DNA of 6,867 nt, from the NCBI GenBank assembly GCA_030151005.1, contig JASLES010000081.1:1-6867 (forward strand), read 5' to 3'. This DNA comes from Silvimonas sp. GTDB taxonomy: Bacteria; Pseudomonadota; Gammaproteobacteria; Burkholderiales; Chitinibacteraceae. A program made the position numbers and the translations under genes. The notes below the pieces were generated by a model. That model was not told where the DNA came from and ran no database searches. It saw only the letters and a list, made by a program, of their open reading frames with translations. Below are positions 1 through 4,862 of the stretch, piece by piece. Position 1 is the stretch's first letter, and every line of letters begins with the position of its first letter.

Positions 1-225
1 AACGCCATCTCGCTTGGGGTGTACTCCACGCATGAAGCGGGCGAACGTCGCCTGGCCGATCTGCGTGGCAAGGGCGTGAAATCTGCCGTTTTGCGTGACA
101 AGGACGATGCGCTGCGTCACACCAGCTTTGTCGTCAAAGCCGTCACTGACCCGCAGCGCGACGCCCTGCAAAAAGCCAGCGCTACACTCAAGGGAACCGT
201 GCTGGAGCCCACGCCCTGCGGTTAA
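1..225 (+). CDS. SPOR-domain protein, C-terminal fragment (5' end outside window)
   Basis: This reading frame is open from the first base and ends at TAA (223-225), giving the last 74 residues of a larger protein. The piece starting ISLGVYSTHEAGERRLADL, followed by RGKGVKSAVLRD, fits the second half of a SPOR domain: a 'LG.Fs...A.r....L..kG' strand-helix pattern followed by a strand. In known families SPOR domains bind denuded glycan strands of septal peptidoglycan and usually sit at the periplasmic C-terminus of a membrane-anchored protein. About 30 residues follow the domain, with a basic-acidic helix (TDPQRDALQKASATL) and the end PTPCG. The N-terminal part, which would show an anchor or a partner domain, is missing, so the specific protein cannot be named. 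The gene converges on the FlgT-like gene with 21 bases between the stop codons. The domain call rests on pattern recognition only. Confidence 0.7.
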   Translation, partial: NAISLGVYSTHEAGERRLADLRGKGVKSAVLRDKDDALRHTSFVVKAVTDPQRDALQKASATLKGTVLEPTPCG

Positions 226-239
226 GCGCGGCGTGGCTC
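205..239. other. GC-rich inverted repeat between convergent gene ends
   Basis: GAGCC-C-ACGCC (205-215) pairs with GGCGTGGCTC (230-239) over ten base pairs with one bulged C. A short inner GCG/CGC pairing (218-220 with 227-229) can extend it. The TAA stop of the SPOR gene (223-225) lies in the loop. The position between two convergent genes suggests it slows or ends transcription, but no T-run follows on either strand. It is therefore not a canonical intrinsic terminator. Confidence 0.3.
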
Positions 240-246
240 AGGGCGA

Positions 247-1494
247 TCAGGGGTTAAGTTTCATTACTTGAACGCCATTGGAATTGCTTGCCGGTTGCGG
301 CGCAGTATCTGCCGCAGTCTGGTCTGGCGCAGCTGGCGCATTGAGCGGGCGCGGCGCAAAGCGTACAAAATCACCCGGCTGCGCCTGGTTTTTCTCAATC
401 CCGATCGCCGCAAACTGAGCCTGTACGTCCCGCACCGTCACCGTGCCGGCACGATCTTCTGGCAAGCCGAAGCCAAAACCCGGATTCGCCCCCGGCGGAG
501 AGATAAACTGCATACCGGCTTTTTGCCGGTAGAACTGCAAGCGATCTCCTGGCGCAATCCCTGAAAGCGCACCGGCATCTACATACGCAATGTTGTTATC
601 TACCCGGGTAACGCGGGCAGAGAATGGCACGCAGGCTGCATCCGCCTGCATGGCGACAACCAGTTGATCCGCGACCTTGCCCAAGGCCTGGCCAAAGTCT
701 GTTTTCATAAAGCCGGCCGAGCCAACGGGTTGACTGTCTCGCGCCAGAATTTCGCCAGAGACTTCTGCCTGCACCCGGCGCTGGGTAATCAGTGCGCCCG
801 AGACCGCATCAAACAAGAACACCTCAATATCGGCATGGCGCGTGGATGGCGAGGCTTTGAGGCCAACCCCGAAGAAACCAATGATCGGACCATCGGCCTC
901 TAGCTTGCGCTCTCCCTGGCGGGTGTCGGTGCCATGCGTGAAGTGGTAGGTTTCGCCTTCCGTCGAGATATCGTGCACGATGCCGCCCAGCACCATCTGC
1001 GTGCCAAACTGCCGCCCCAACAGGCGCACCTGATCGGGCATGAAGACCGGGGCATCGTAACGCGGCAACAGGTCGAACGGCACTTCTTGCTTGCTGGCAC
1101 TGGTGAGCCAGCCACCGGCACGGGTCAGCCGCTGCTGAAAGATATCCTGCATGCCGCCTTGTAGCTGGCGCAAATCCGCCGCCTGCGACGGCTGGCTGAC
1201 CCAGAACGGTGTGACCAGTACCTTGCGCTTGTAGGGCATGGCCGCGCACCGTGGCGCGCTGACGGTATCTGCAGCCAGCGTCATACCATTATCCTGGCCA
1301 GCGGCAGCCGCTCCATTACCGGCTGGCGCACTGGCCGCCGCGTGCCCCGGATAGCCCGAATACCCAGGCCCCGGCGATTGCGCATCAGCAAGGGTTGCCG
1401 GAGCAGAAACCAGCAGACCCAACGCACAAAGACTGTGGCAGACCGGACGTAAGTTCAAAGCCATGTGCAGCACCCAGGAAGGCGACTTCGCCAT
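247..1494 (-). CDS. Secreted FlgT-like protein (flagellar H-ring/assembly protein T family)
   Basis: The predicted protein has 415 residues. It starts with a Sec signal peptide: a hydrophobic core around residues 21-36 and a likely cut after ADA (36-38). An Ala/Gly/Pro-rich linker runs to about residue 80. Residues 83-288 (KRKVLVTPFWVS through MVLGGIVHDIS to DIEVFLFDAVSGALI) resemble the CsgG/TolB-like middle domain of FlgT. Residues 290-380 (ARVTRVDNNIAYVDAGALSG, then IAPGDRLQFYR) resemble the FlgT C-terminal domain. In Vibrio, FlgT is periplasmic and builds the H ring around the basal body. The N-domain of Vibrio FlgT seems absent. C83 and C288 flank the middle domain and could form a disulfide (inference). 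Neither ATG at 1494 nor the alternative at 1464 (residue 11, a more typical signal-peptide start) has a good Shine-Dalgarno. The gene lies 45 bases after trmB and may be co-transcribed with it. It could instead be another periplasmic CsgG-fold protein. Confidence 0.65.
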   Translation of the reverse strand: MAKSPSWVLHMALNLRPVCHSLCALGLLVSAPATLADAQSPGPGYSGYPGHAAASAPAGNGAAAAGQDNGMTLAADTVSAPRCAAMPYKRKVLVTPFWVSQPSQAADLRQLQGGMQDIFQQRLTRAGGWLTSASKQEVPFDLLPRYDAPVFMPDQVRLLGRQFGTQMVLGGIVHDISTEGETYHFTHGTDTRQGERKLEADGPIIGFFGVGLKASPSTRHADIEVFLFDAVSGALITQRRVQAEVSGEILARDSQPVGSAGFMKTDFGQALGKVADQLVVAMQADAACVPFSARVTRVDNNIAYVDAGALSGIAPGDRLQFYRQKAGMQFISPPGANPGFGFGLPEDRAGTVTVRDVQAQFAAIGIEKNQAQPGDFVRFAPRPLNAPAAPDQTAADTAPQPASNSNGVQVMKLNP

Positions 1495-1539
1495 GATATA
1501 TGGATAAACGCAGGACGACCGATCTGGCGCACAGCGCGG

Positions 1540-2220
1540 TCAACGTACCTTGAACACCAAGTCCCACACGCCGTGCCCGAGATTGATACCACGCTGTTCA
1601 AACTTGGTCAGCGGGCGATAATCCGGGCGCGGCGCATAACCTTCCGCGGTATTTTGCAGTGCGCTCTCGCCACTCAGGACTTCCAGCATCTGGATGGCGT
1701 AGTCTTCCCAATCCGTTGCCAGATGCACGTAACCGCCCTGTTTGATGCGGCTGACCAGCAACTTGAGGAAATCGGGCTGAATCAACCGGCGCTTGTTATG
1801 GCGTTTCTTGTGCCACGGGTCCGGGAAAAACACATGTACGCCGTCCAGACTGGCCGGAGCGATCATGTGTTCCAGCACGTCCACCACGTCGTGCTGCACG
1901 ATGCGGATATTGGTCAGATTCTGCTCACCCACCAGTTTTAGCAGGCTGCCGACACCCGGCGTGTGGACTTCGCAGCCCAGGAAATCCTGGTCTGGCGCGT
2001 TGCCGGCGATCTGGGCTGTAGCCTGGCCCATGCCAAAACCGATCTCCAGAATGCGCGGCGCGTGGCGGCCAAAGGCGGCATCCAGATCTAGCGGTTCGGG
2101 CTTGTATTCAATGACGTATTGGGGGCCGAACTCGGCAATGGCGCGTTCCTGGCCGGTCGACAAATGCCCTTGCCGCAGTACGAAACTGCGGATACGGCGC
2201 ATGTAGTGTGGGTTATCCAT
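1540..2220 (-). CDS. trmB: tRNA (guanine-N7-)-methyltransferase TrmB
   Basis: TrmB uses S-adenosylmethionine to methylate N7 of G46 in the variable loop of many tRNAs in the cytoplasm. The 226-residue length is normal for bacterial TrmB. Visible signatures are the N-terminal RRIRSFVLRQGHLS (8-21), where RIRSF.RR.G is typical, and the SAM-binding motif EIGFGMG (59-65). There is also an acidic residue in GCEVH (82-86), the family hallmark FFPDPWHKKRHNKRRL (131-146) with the key Asp in PDPW, and the C-terminal TKFEQRG (205-211). The ATG at 2220 leaves six residues before the RRIRSF motif. ATG at 2202 (residue 7) is an alternative, and neither has a strong ribosome-binding site. The gene lies after the terminator of the thi genes, so it probably has its own promoter, and it is followed after 45 bases by the FlgT-like gene. 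All core motifs are intact. Confidence 0.97.
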   Translation of the reverse strand: MDNPHYMRRIRSFVLRQGHLSTGQERAIAEFGPQYVIEYKPEPLDLDAAFGRHAPRILEIGFGMGQATAQIAGNAPDQDFLGCEVHTPGVGSLLKLVGEQNLTNIRIVQHDVVDVLEHMIAPASLDGVHVFFPDPWHKKRHNKRRLIQPDFLKLLVSRIKQGGYVHLATDWEDYAIQMLEVLSGESALQNTAEGYAPRPDYRPLTKFEQRGINLGHGVWDLVFKVR

Positions 2221-2251
2221 AACAATCAGTGCTCAACTTCAATCAGATATT

Positions 2252-2280
2252 CAAATAGCGTAGCCCGGATACGCTGTCAC
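2252..2280 (-). promoter_or_regulatory. Weak candidate sigma-70 promoter for trmB
   Basis: On the - strand GTGACA (2275-2280, five of six matches to TTGACA) is followed after 17 bases by TATTTG (2252-2257, a poor match to TATAAT). The predicted start would be near 2245, about 25 bases before the trmB ATG. The upstream terminator makes a promoter here necessary, but the -10 box is weak and the -35 box lies inside the hairpin at 2260-2289, so the exact position is uncertain. Confidence 0.2.
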
Positions 2281-2289
2281 AGCGCGGGC
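2260..2289 (+). repeat. REP-like bulged hairpin preceded by GTAG (single copy seen)
   Basis: On the + strand GTAG (2260-2263) is followed by CCCG (2264-2267), an unpaired GATA (2268-2271), CGCTG (2272-2276), a TCA loop, CAGCG (2280-2284) and CGGG (2285-2288). A GTAG tetranucleotide directly before an imperfect hairpin with a side bulge is the classic shape of repetitive extragenic palindromes mobilised by RAYT transposases, and the opening GTAGCCCGGAT is a familiar REP head. It lies in a spacer, as REPs do. Only one copy is visible here, so repetitiveness in the genome is not shown. Confidence 0.35.
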
Positions 2290-2321
2290 AAACAAAACGC
2301 CGCACAAACCGTGCGGCGTTT
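2290..2321 (-). terminator. Intrinsic terminator after the thiS-thiG-GNAT genes
   Basis: AAACGCCGCAC (2295-2305) and GTGCGGCGTTT (2311-2321) form a perfect 11-bp stem with a five-base loop. Read on the - strand, the stem is followed by a T-rich tail (TTTTGTTTG counting the end of the stem). It lies 46 bases beyond the GNAT stop codon and well before trmB, so it should end the thi transcript. Confidence 0.8.
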
Positions 2322-2367
2322 CGCCAAACTGGGGGCATGTTAAAGCCAGAAGCTGCTTTGCGCCAGA

Positions 2368-2820
2368 TCAGCGGGCCAGCGGCAGGCTGTAATAACGGTA
2401 GGTTTGATCCAGTTGATAACCCAATGATGTGTACAACGCCTGTGCCGTAGTGTTGGTGTGGGCCGTGGACAAATCCAGCCGGTCCGCGCCCGTTGCCAGC
2501 GCGTGCTCCCGCGCTTTTTCCATCAAGGCCCGCGCTACGCCATGACCCCGCGCTGCCGGGCTAACGTACAAATCGTTGAGTAACCAGAACGGCGCAGCTG
2601 CCAGCGAACAAAACCCCGGATACAGCTGAATGAAACCGACGGCAATGCCATCCAGCTCTGCCAGCAACACCACGCTTTGCAACTTTGCGAGGCGTTCTGC
2701 CAGATACCCGCGCGCCAGTGCCGGATCAGACGCCAGTTGATAGAACACGCGGTAGTCATCGAATAGCGGTGCTACTGCATCCAGATCATCCAGCGATGCG
2801 TAACGAACAATCAGCGCCAT
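2368..2820 (-). CDS. GNAT-family N-acetyltransferase
   Basis: This 150-residue protein is a single GNAT domain, normal in length for the family. These enzymes move an acetyl group from acetyl-CoA to an amine of a small molecule or protein. Visible parts are the opening strand LIVRYASLDDLDAVAPLF (3-20) and the central strands SVVLLAELDGIAVGFIQLYP (49-68). The acetyl-CoA pyrophosphate loop follows as LYVSPAARGHGVARALM (84-100), matching the R/Q-x-x-G-x-G/A pattern, and then the C-terminal strand-helix with NTTAQALYTSLGY (123-135). The substrate cannot be read from the sequence. The ATG overlaps the thiG stop by one base (TAATG), with a GGGG stretch in the thiG end as a weak ribosome-binding site, so translation is probably coupled to thiG. 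A terminator follows. A role in thiamine metabolism is possible from context only; it may be an unrelated passenger. Confidence 0.93.
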   Translation of the reverse strand: MALIVRYASLDDLDAVAPLFDDYRVFYQLASDPALARGYLAERLAKLQSVVLLAELDGIAVGFIQLYPGFCSLAAAPFWLLNDLYVSPAARGHGVARALMEKAREHALATGADRLDLSTAHTNTTAQALYTSLGYQLDQTYRYYSLPLAR

Positions 2821-3608
2821 TACTTGGCCCCGATCAGGCCGGAAATCGGGCTGGACGGGTCAGCGCTGTACAGTTTGCGCGGCATGCGGCCAGCGAGGAA
2901 AGATTCGCGCCCGGCTTGAACCGCCAGGTTCATGGCACGCGCCATGCGCACCGGGTCTTTGGCACCGGCAATGGCAGTGTTCATCAACACGCCATCGCAG
3001 CCCAGCTCCATGGCAATGGCCGCATCACTGGCCGTGCCCACACCGGCATCGACCAGCACCGGCACCTTGGCATTTTCGATAATCAGCCGCAGATTCCACG
3101 GGTTGAGGATGCCCATGCCCGAACCAATGAGCGAGGCCAGCGGCATAACGGCCACGCAGCCAATCTGTTCCAGTTCTTTGGCAATGATCGGGTCATCCGA
3201 GGTGTACACCATGACGTCGAACCCGTCTTTAACCAGCGTTTCTGCGGCTTTGAGGGTTTCGCGCACATTGGGGTAGAGCGTGGAGGAATCGCCCAGCACT
3301 TCCAGTTTCACCAGCTTGTGGCCATCCAGCAGTTCACGCGCCAGGCGCAGCGTGCGCACGGCGTCATCGGCGGTGTAGCAACCGGCGGTGTTGGGCAGGT
3401 AGGTGTATTTGCTGGGTGGCACGGCATCCAGCAAAGAGGGCTGGCTGGGGTCCTGGCCGATATTCACACGGCGGATCGCCACGGTGATGATCTGGGCGCC
3501 AGAGGCTTCAATCGCCTCACGAGTCTCGTCAAAGTCCTTGTATTTACCCGTGCCCACCAGCAGACGCGATGAATAAGTTTGGCCGGCAATCTGGAAAATA
3601 TCGGACAT
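2820..3608 (-). CDS. thiG: Thiazole synthase ThiG
   Basis: ThiG builds thiazole phosphate for thiamine from 1-deoxy-D-xylulose 5-phosphate, dehydroglycine and sulfur delivered by ThiS thiocarboxylate. It acts in the cytoplasm in complex with ThiS. The protein has 262 residues, normal for the family, and is a TIM barrel. Key features are GTGKY (19-23), KLEVLGD (101-107) whose Lys101 matches the Schiff-base lysine, the YTSDDP loop (135-140), and the phosphate-binding stretches GSGMGI (162-167) and DAGVGTASDAA (187-197), followed by NTAIAGA (210-216). The frame stays open 52 codons upstream (ATG at 3764), but that extension is not ThiG-like and would overlap thiS. MSDIFQIAGQTYSS at 3608 is the natural N-terminus and has a good ribosome-binding site (GAGG). 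It lies 64 bases after thiS and overlaps the GNAT gene by one base. Confidence 0.97.
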   Translation of the reverse strand: MSDIFQIAGQTYSSRLLVGTGKYKDFDETREAIEASGAQIITVAIRRVNIGQDPSQPSLLDAVPPSKYTYLPNTAGCYTADDAVRTLRLARELLDGHKLVKLEVLGDSSTLYPNVRETLKAAETLVKDGFDVMVYTSDDPIIAKELEQIGCVAVMPLASLIGSGMGILNPWNLRLIIENAKVPVLVDAGVGTASDAAIAMELGCDGVLMNTAIAGAKDPVRMARAMNLAVQAGRESFLAGRMPRKLYSADPSSPISGLIGAK

Positions 3609-3614
3609 AAGCAA

Positions 3615-3618
3615 CCTC
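3615..3618 (-). promoter_or_regulatory. Ribosome-binding site that fixes the thiG start
   Basis: GAGG on the - strand lies six bases before the ATG at 3608. It supports this start over the upstream in-frame ATG at 3764, which would run through the thiS coding region. Confidence 0.7.
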
Positions 3619-3672
3619 GCAAAGAAATGAAGAACGGGTAAAGCGGGATATGAAAAATGGGCGGGGCGCGGT

Positions 3673-3876
3673 TCAACCGCCGCCGACGGCGACGACGATC
3701 TCCAGCGCATCACCAGCAGCCAGCGCGGTATCGGCAAAGGTGCTGCGCGGTACGATCTCGCCATTGCGCTCTATCGCCACGCGCTTGCCGGTCAGTGACA
3801 GTACTTGCACCAGATCGGCAACGGTACTCACAGCCGCAAATTCGCGGGGCTGGCCGTTAATGGAAAGCTTGAGCAT
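3673..3876 (-). CDS. thiS: Sulfur carrier protein ThiS
   Basis: ThiS is a ubiquitin-fold sulfur carrier. ThiF adenylates its C-terminal glycine, which becomes a thiocarboxylate and hands sulfur to ThiG for thiazole formation. The 67-residue length is typical. Visible features are the opening strand MLKLSINGQPREF (1-13), a helix around TVADLVQVL (18-26), the middle VAIERNGEIVPRS (33-45), the strand GDALEIVVAVGG (55-66) and the C-terminal GGG that supplies the required Gly-Gly tail. The ATG at 3876 gives the expected N-terminus; no strong Shine-Dalgarno precedes it (only a weak GAG). thiG follows directly. No thiF, thiC, thiD or thiE gene is in the window, so activation of ThiS must depend on genes elsewhere. 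Confidence 0.96.
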   Translation of the reverse strand: MLKLSINGQPREFAAVSTVADLVQVLSLTGKRVAIERNGEIVPRSTFADTALAAGDALEIVVAVGGG

Positions 3877-3909
3877 GAAAGAGACTCGGGGCCGGACAGA
3901 AAGATGCGC

Positions 3910-3918
3910 AGTTTAACA
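3910..3918 (-). promoter_or_regulatory. Candidate extended -10 promoter for thiS-thiG
   Basis: TGT followed by TAAACT on the - strand looks like an extended -10 element (TGn plus four of six matches to TATAAT). Its predicted start near 3903 gives a leader of roughly 27 bases before thiS. I see no convincing -35 box at the usual spacing. The whole spacer (3877-4099, 223 bases) holds no supported gene. Confidence 0.25.
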
Positions 3919-3960
3919 TGGCCTCTGCCGTGAACTGGCGTATGCACTTTGCATTGCTTG

Positions 3961-4015
3961 CCGGAAACAAGGATTTTTCCGGGTTGGTTGGGTTACAGAT
4001 CGTGTGCGTCACGAT
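3961..4015. other. Two short inverted repeats in the tonB-thiS spacer
   Basis: CCGGAAA (3961-3967) pairs with TTTCCGG (3976-3982) across an eight-base loop. ATCGTG (3999-4004) pairs with CACGAT (4010-4015) across five bases. Neither has a T-run on the - strand, so neither is a standard terminator for tonB. They could be weak RNA structures or chance. I compared the region by eye with the TPP riboswitch core on the - strand and found no CTGAGA-like or ACCTGAT-like segments in order. Confidence 0.25.
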
Positions 4016-4099
4016 ACCTGGCACGACAGCTTCGTCATTCCCCTACCGGCTATGTATGAACCCCTTCCCTGGCTTTTGGCCCCGACACCTTAACCGCCA

Positions 4100-4768
4100 T
4101 CAATCCGTCAGTCTGAACTCCACCGGCTGGATGATCTCCCCTTCCACCTTGCGTCCATCCTGCCGGGCCGGCGCAAAGCGCCAGCTTTGTTGGGCCGTGC
4201 TTCGGGCGGCTTCGTCCAGGCGGGCCGATCCACTTGATTGCTGCACGCTAACGGTAGCGACACCTTGCTCAGTGATCTGTATGCGCAGCACCACCGTGCC
4301 AGTCTCGCCGCGTTGCCGGGCAGAGTCAGGCAATGGTGGCTTGGGCGCAAACAGGATGCGGGCAGGTTCTGTGGTTCCACCTTGGGGCGCGCTGGTTTGT
4401 CCGCCAACCGCTTTCGCCTCGCCATCAAGCGCGTTTTTCACTGTCACAGGGGCGGAGGAATTGATGTGCGCGCTGGCATCGCCATTGGTCGCCAGCAGCG
4501 TTGGCGCCACAACCGGTGTTGTGCGGCTTACCGGTTGGCTCTGCTGTTTCTTTTGCGGGGCATCCGGCACGACATTGGGCGCAGGCGTCATGGCGGTGGC
4601 AGCGACAGGTGCCGCAGTGGCATTGACCAATTGCACCGATAAGCGCTGAACCGGCACCACACTTCGCCCGGTCCAGCCGCGCCAAAGCAGCAGGCCTGCA
4701 TGCGCCAGCAATGCGCACAGCAGCGCCAGCAACAAAGTGCGGCGAGAAGAAATGGACGGGGTTTTCAC
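4100..4768 (-). CDS. TonB-family energy transducer
   Basis: TonB proteins are anchored in the inner membrane, span the periplasm and pass proton-motive energy from ExbB/ExbD to outer-membrane receptors. With the GTG start at 4768 the protein has 222 residues. It has a short cytoplasmic tail ending in RR (9-10), one membrane helix (about 11-29), a flexible Ala/Pro/Gln/Thr-rich periplasmic stretch (about 35-135), and a TonB C-terminal domain (about 140-220). The C-terminal domain shows PKPPLPDSARQRGETGTVVL, ITEQGV and SSGSARLDEAA, followed by QSWRFAPARQDG and a VEFRL end. The helix keeps a His (H23) at the place of the E. coli SxxxH motif, but the Ser position is Ala (A19). No exbB or exbD lies beside it. 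The frame stays open far upstream over tkt, but that part is a shadow. No ribosome-binding site precedes the GTG. It may serve a specific receptor rather than be the main TonB. Confidence 0.88.
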   Translation of the reverse strand: MKTPSISSRRTLLLALLCALLAHAGLLLWRGWTGRSVVPVQRLSVQLVNATAAPVAATAMTPAPNVVPDAPQKKQQSQPVSRTTPVVAPTLLATNGDASAHINSSAPVTVKNALDGEAKAVGGQTSAPQGGTTEPARILFAPKPPLPDSARQRGETGTVVLRIQITEQGVATVSVQQSSGSARLDEAARSTAQQSWRFAPARQDGRKVEGEIIQPVEFRLTD

Positions 4769-4775
4769 AGTCAGG

Positions 4776-4781
4776 ATTATA
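4776..4781 (-). promoter_or_regulatory. Perfect -10 box directly upstream of tonB
   Basis: TATAAT on the - strand lies seven bases before the GTG start codon. At normal spacing transcription would begin at 4769 or 4768, the first base of the start codon, implying a leaderless mRNA. No good -35 hexamer is present at 16-18 bases: that region is the T-tract and edge of the tkt terminator. TTGACT at 4784-4789 is too close to act as the -35 box. Confidence 0.4.
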
Positions 4782-4796
4782 CGAGTCAACACAAAG

Positions 4797-4826
4797 AAAA
4801 ACGGGCACCCGCAGGTGCCCGTTTTT
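4797..4826 (-). terminator. Strong intrinsic terminator after tkt
   Basis: AAAAACGGGCACC (4797-4809) and GGTGCCCGTTTTT (4814-4826) form a perfect 13-bp stem with a four-base loop. On the - strand it is followed by a T-rich tail (TTTTTCTTTG counting the stem end). It lies 36 bases beyond the tkt stop. The + strand also carries seven T (4822-4828), so it could work in both directions. A small extra hairpin, CCACA/TGTGG, lies between it and tkt (4834-4847). Confidence 0.92.
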
Positions 4827-4862
4827 TTCATGACCACATGAATGTGGCAATGACGAAAGAAC

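Noticed and set aside
1465..1941. Open frame of 158 residues on the + strand opposite trmB.
   Set aside because: It is antisense to trmB, whose motifs are intact, and has no recognisable features.
2685..3572. Open frame of 295 residues on the + strand opposite the GNAT gene and thiG.
   Set aside because: It is antisense to two well-recognised genes, is rich in His/Arg/Gln/Gly as expected from a shadow frame in GC-rich DNA, and resembles no family I know.
3609..3764. Upstream in-frame extension of thiG to an ATG at 3764 (314-residue version).
   Set aside because: The extra 52 residues do not look like ThiG, the extension overlaps thiS, and the start at 3608 has a GAGG ribosome-binding site at good spacing.
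3961..3982. Hairpin considered as the tonB terminator.
   Set aside because: On the - strand the stem is followed by CAAGC rather than a T-run, and it lies about 120 bases beyond the tonB stop.
3918..4649. Open frame of 243 residues on the + strand starting in the tonB-thiS spacer.
   Set aside because: No ribosome-binding site, mostly antisense to tonB, and no recognisable domain; its first 60 codons in the spacer lack coding character.
4784..4789. TTGACT upstream of tonB as a -35 box.
   Set aside because: It is only two bases from TATAAT, and 17 bases downstream of it there is no -10-like hexamer (GAAAAC).
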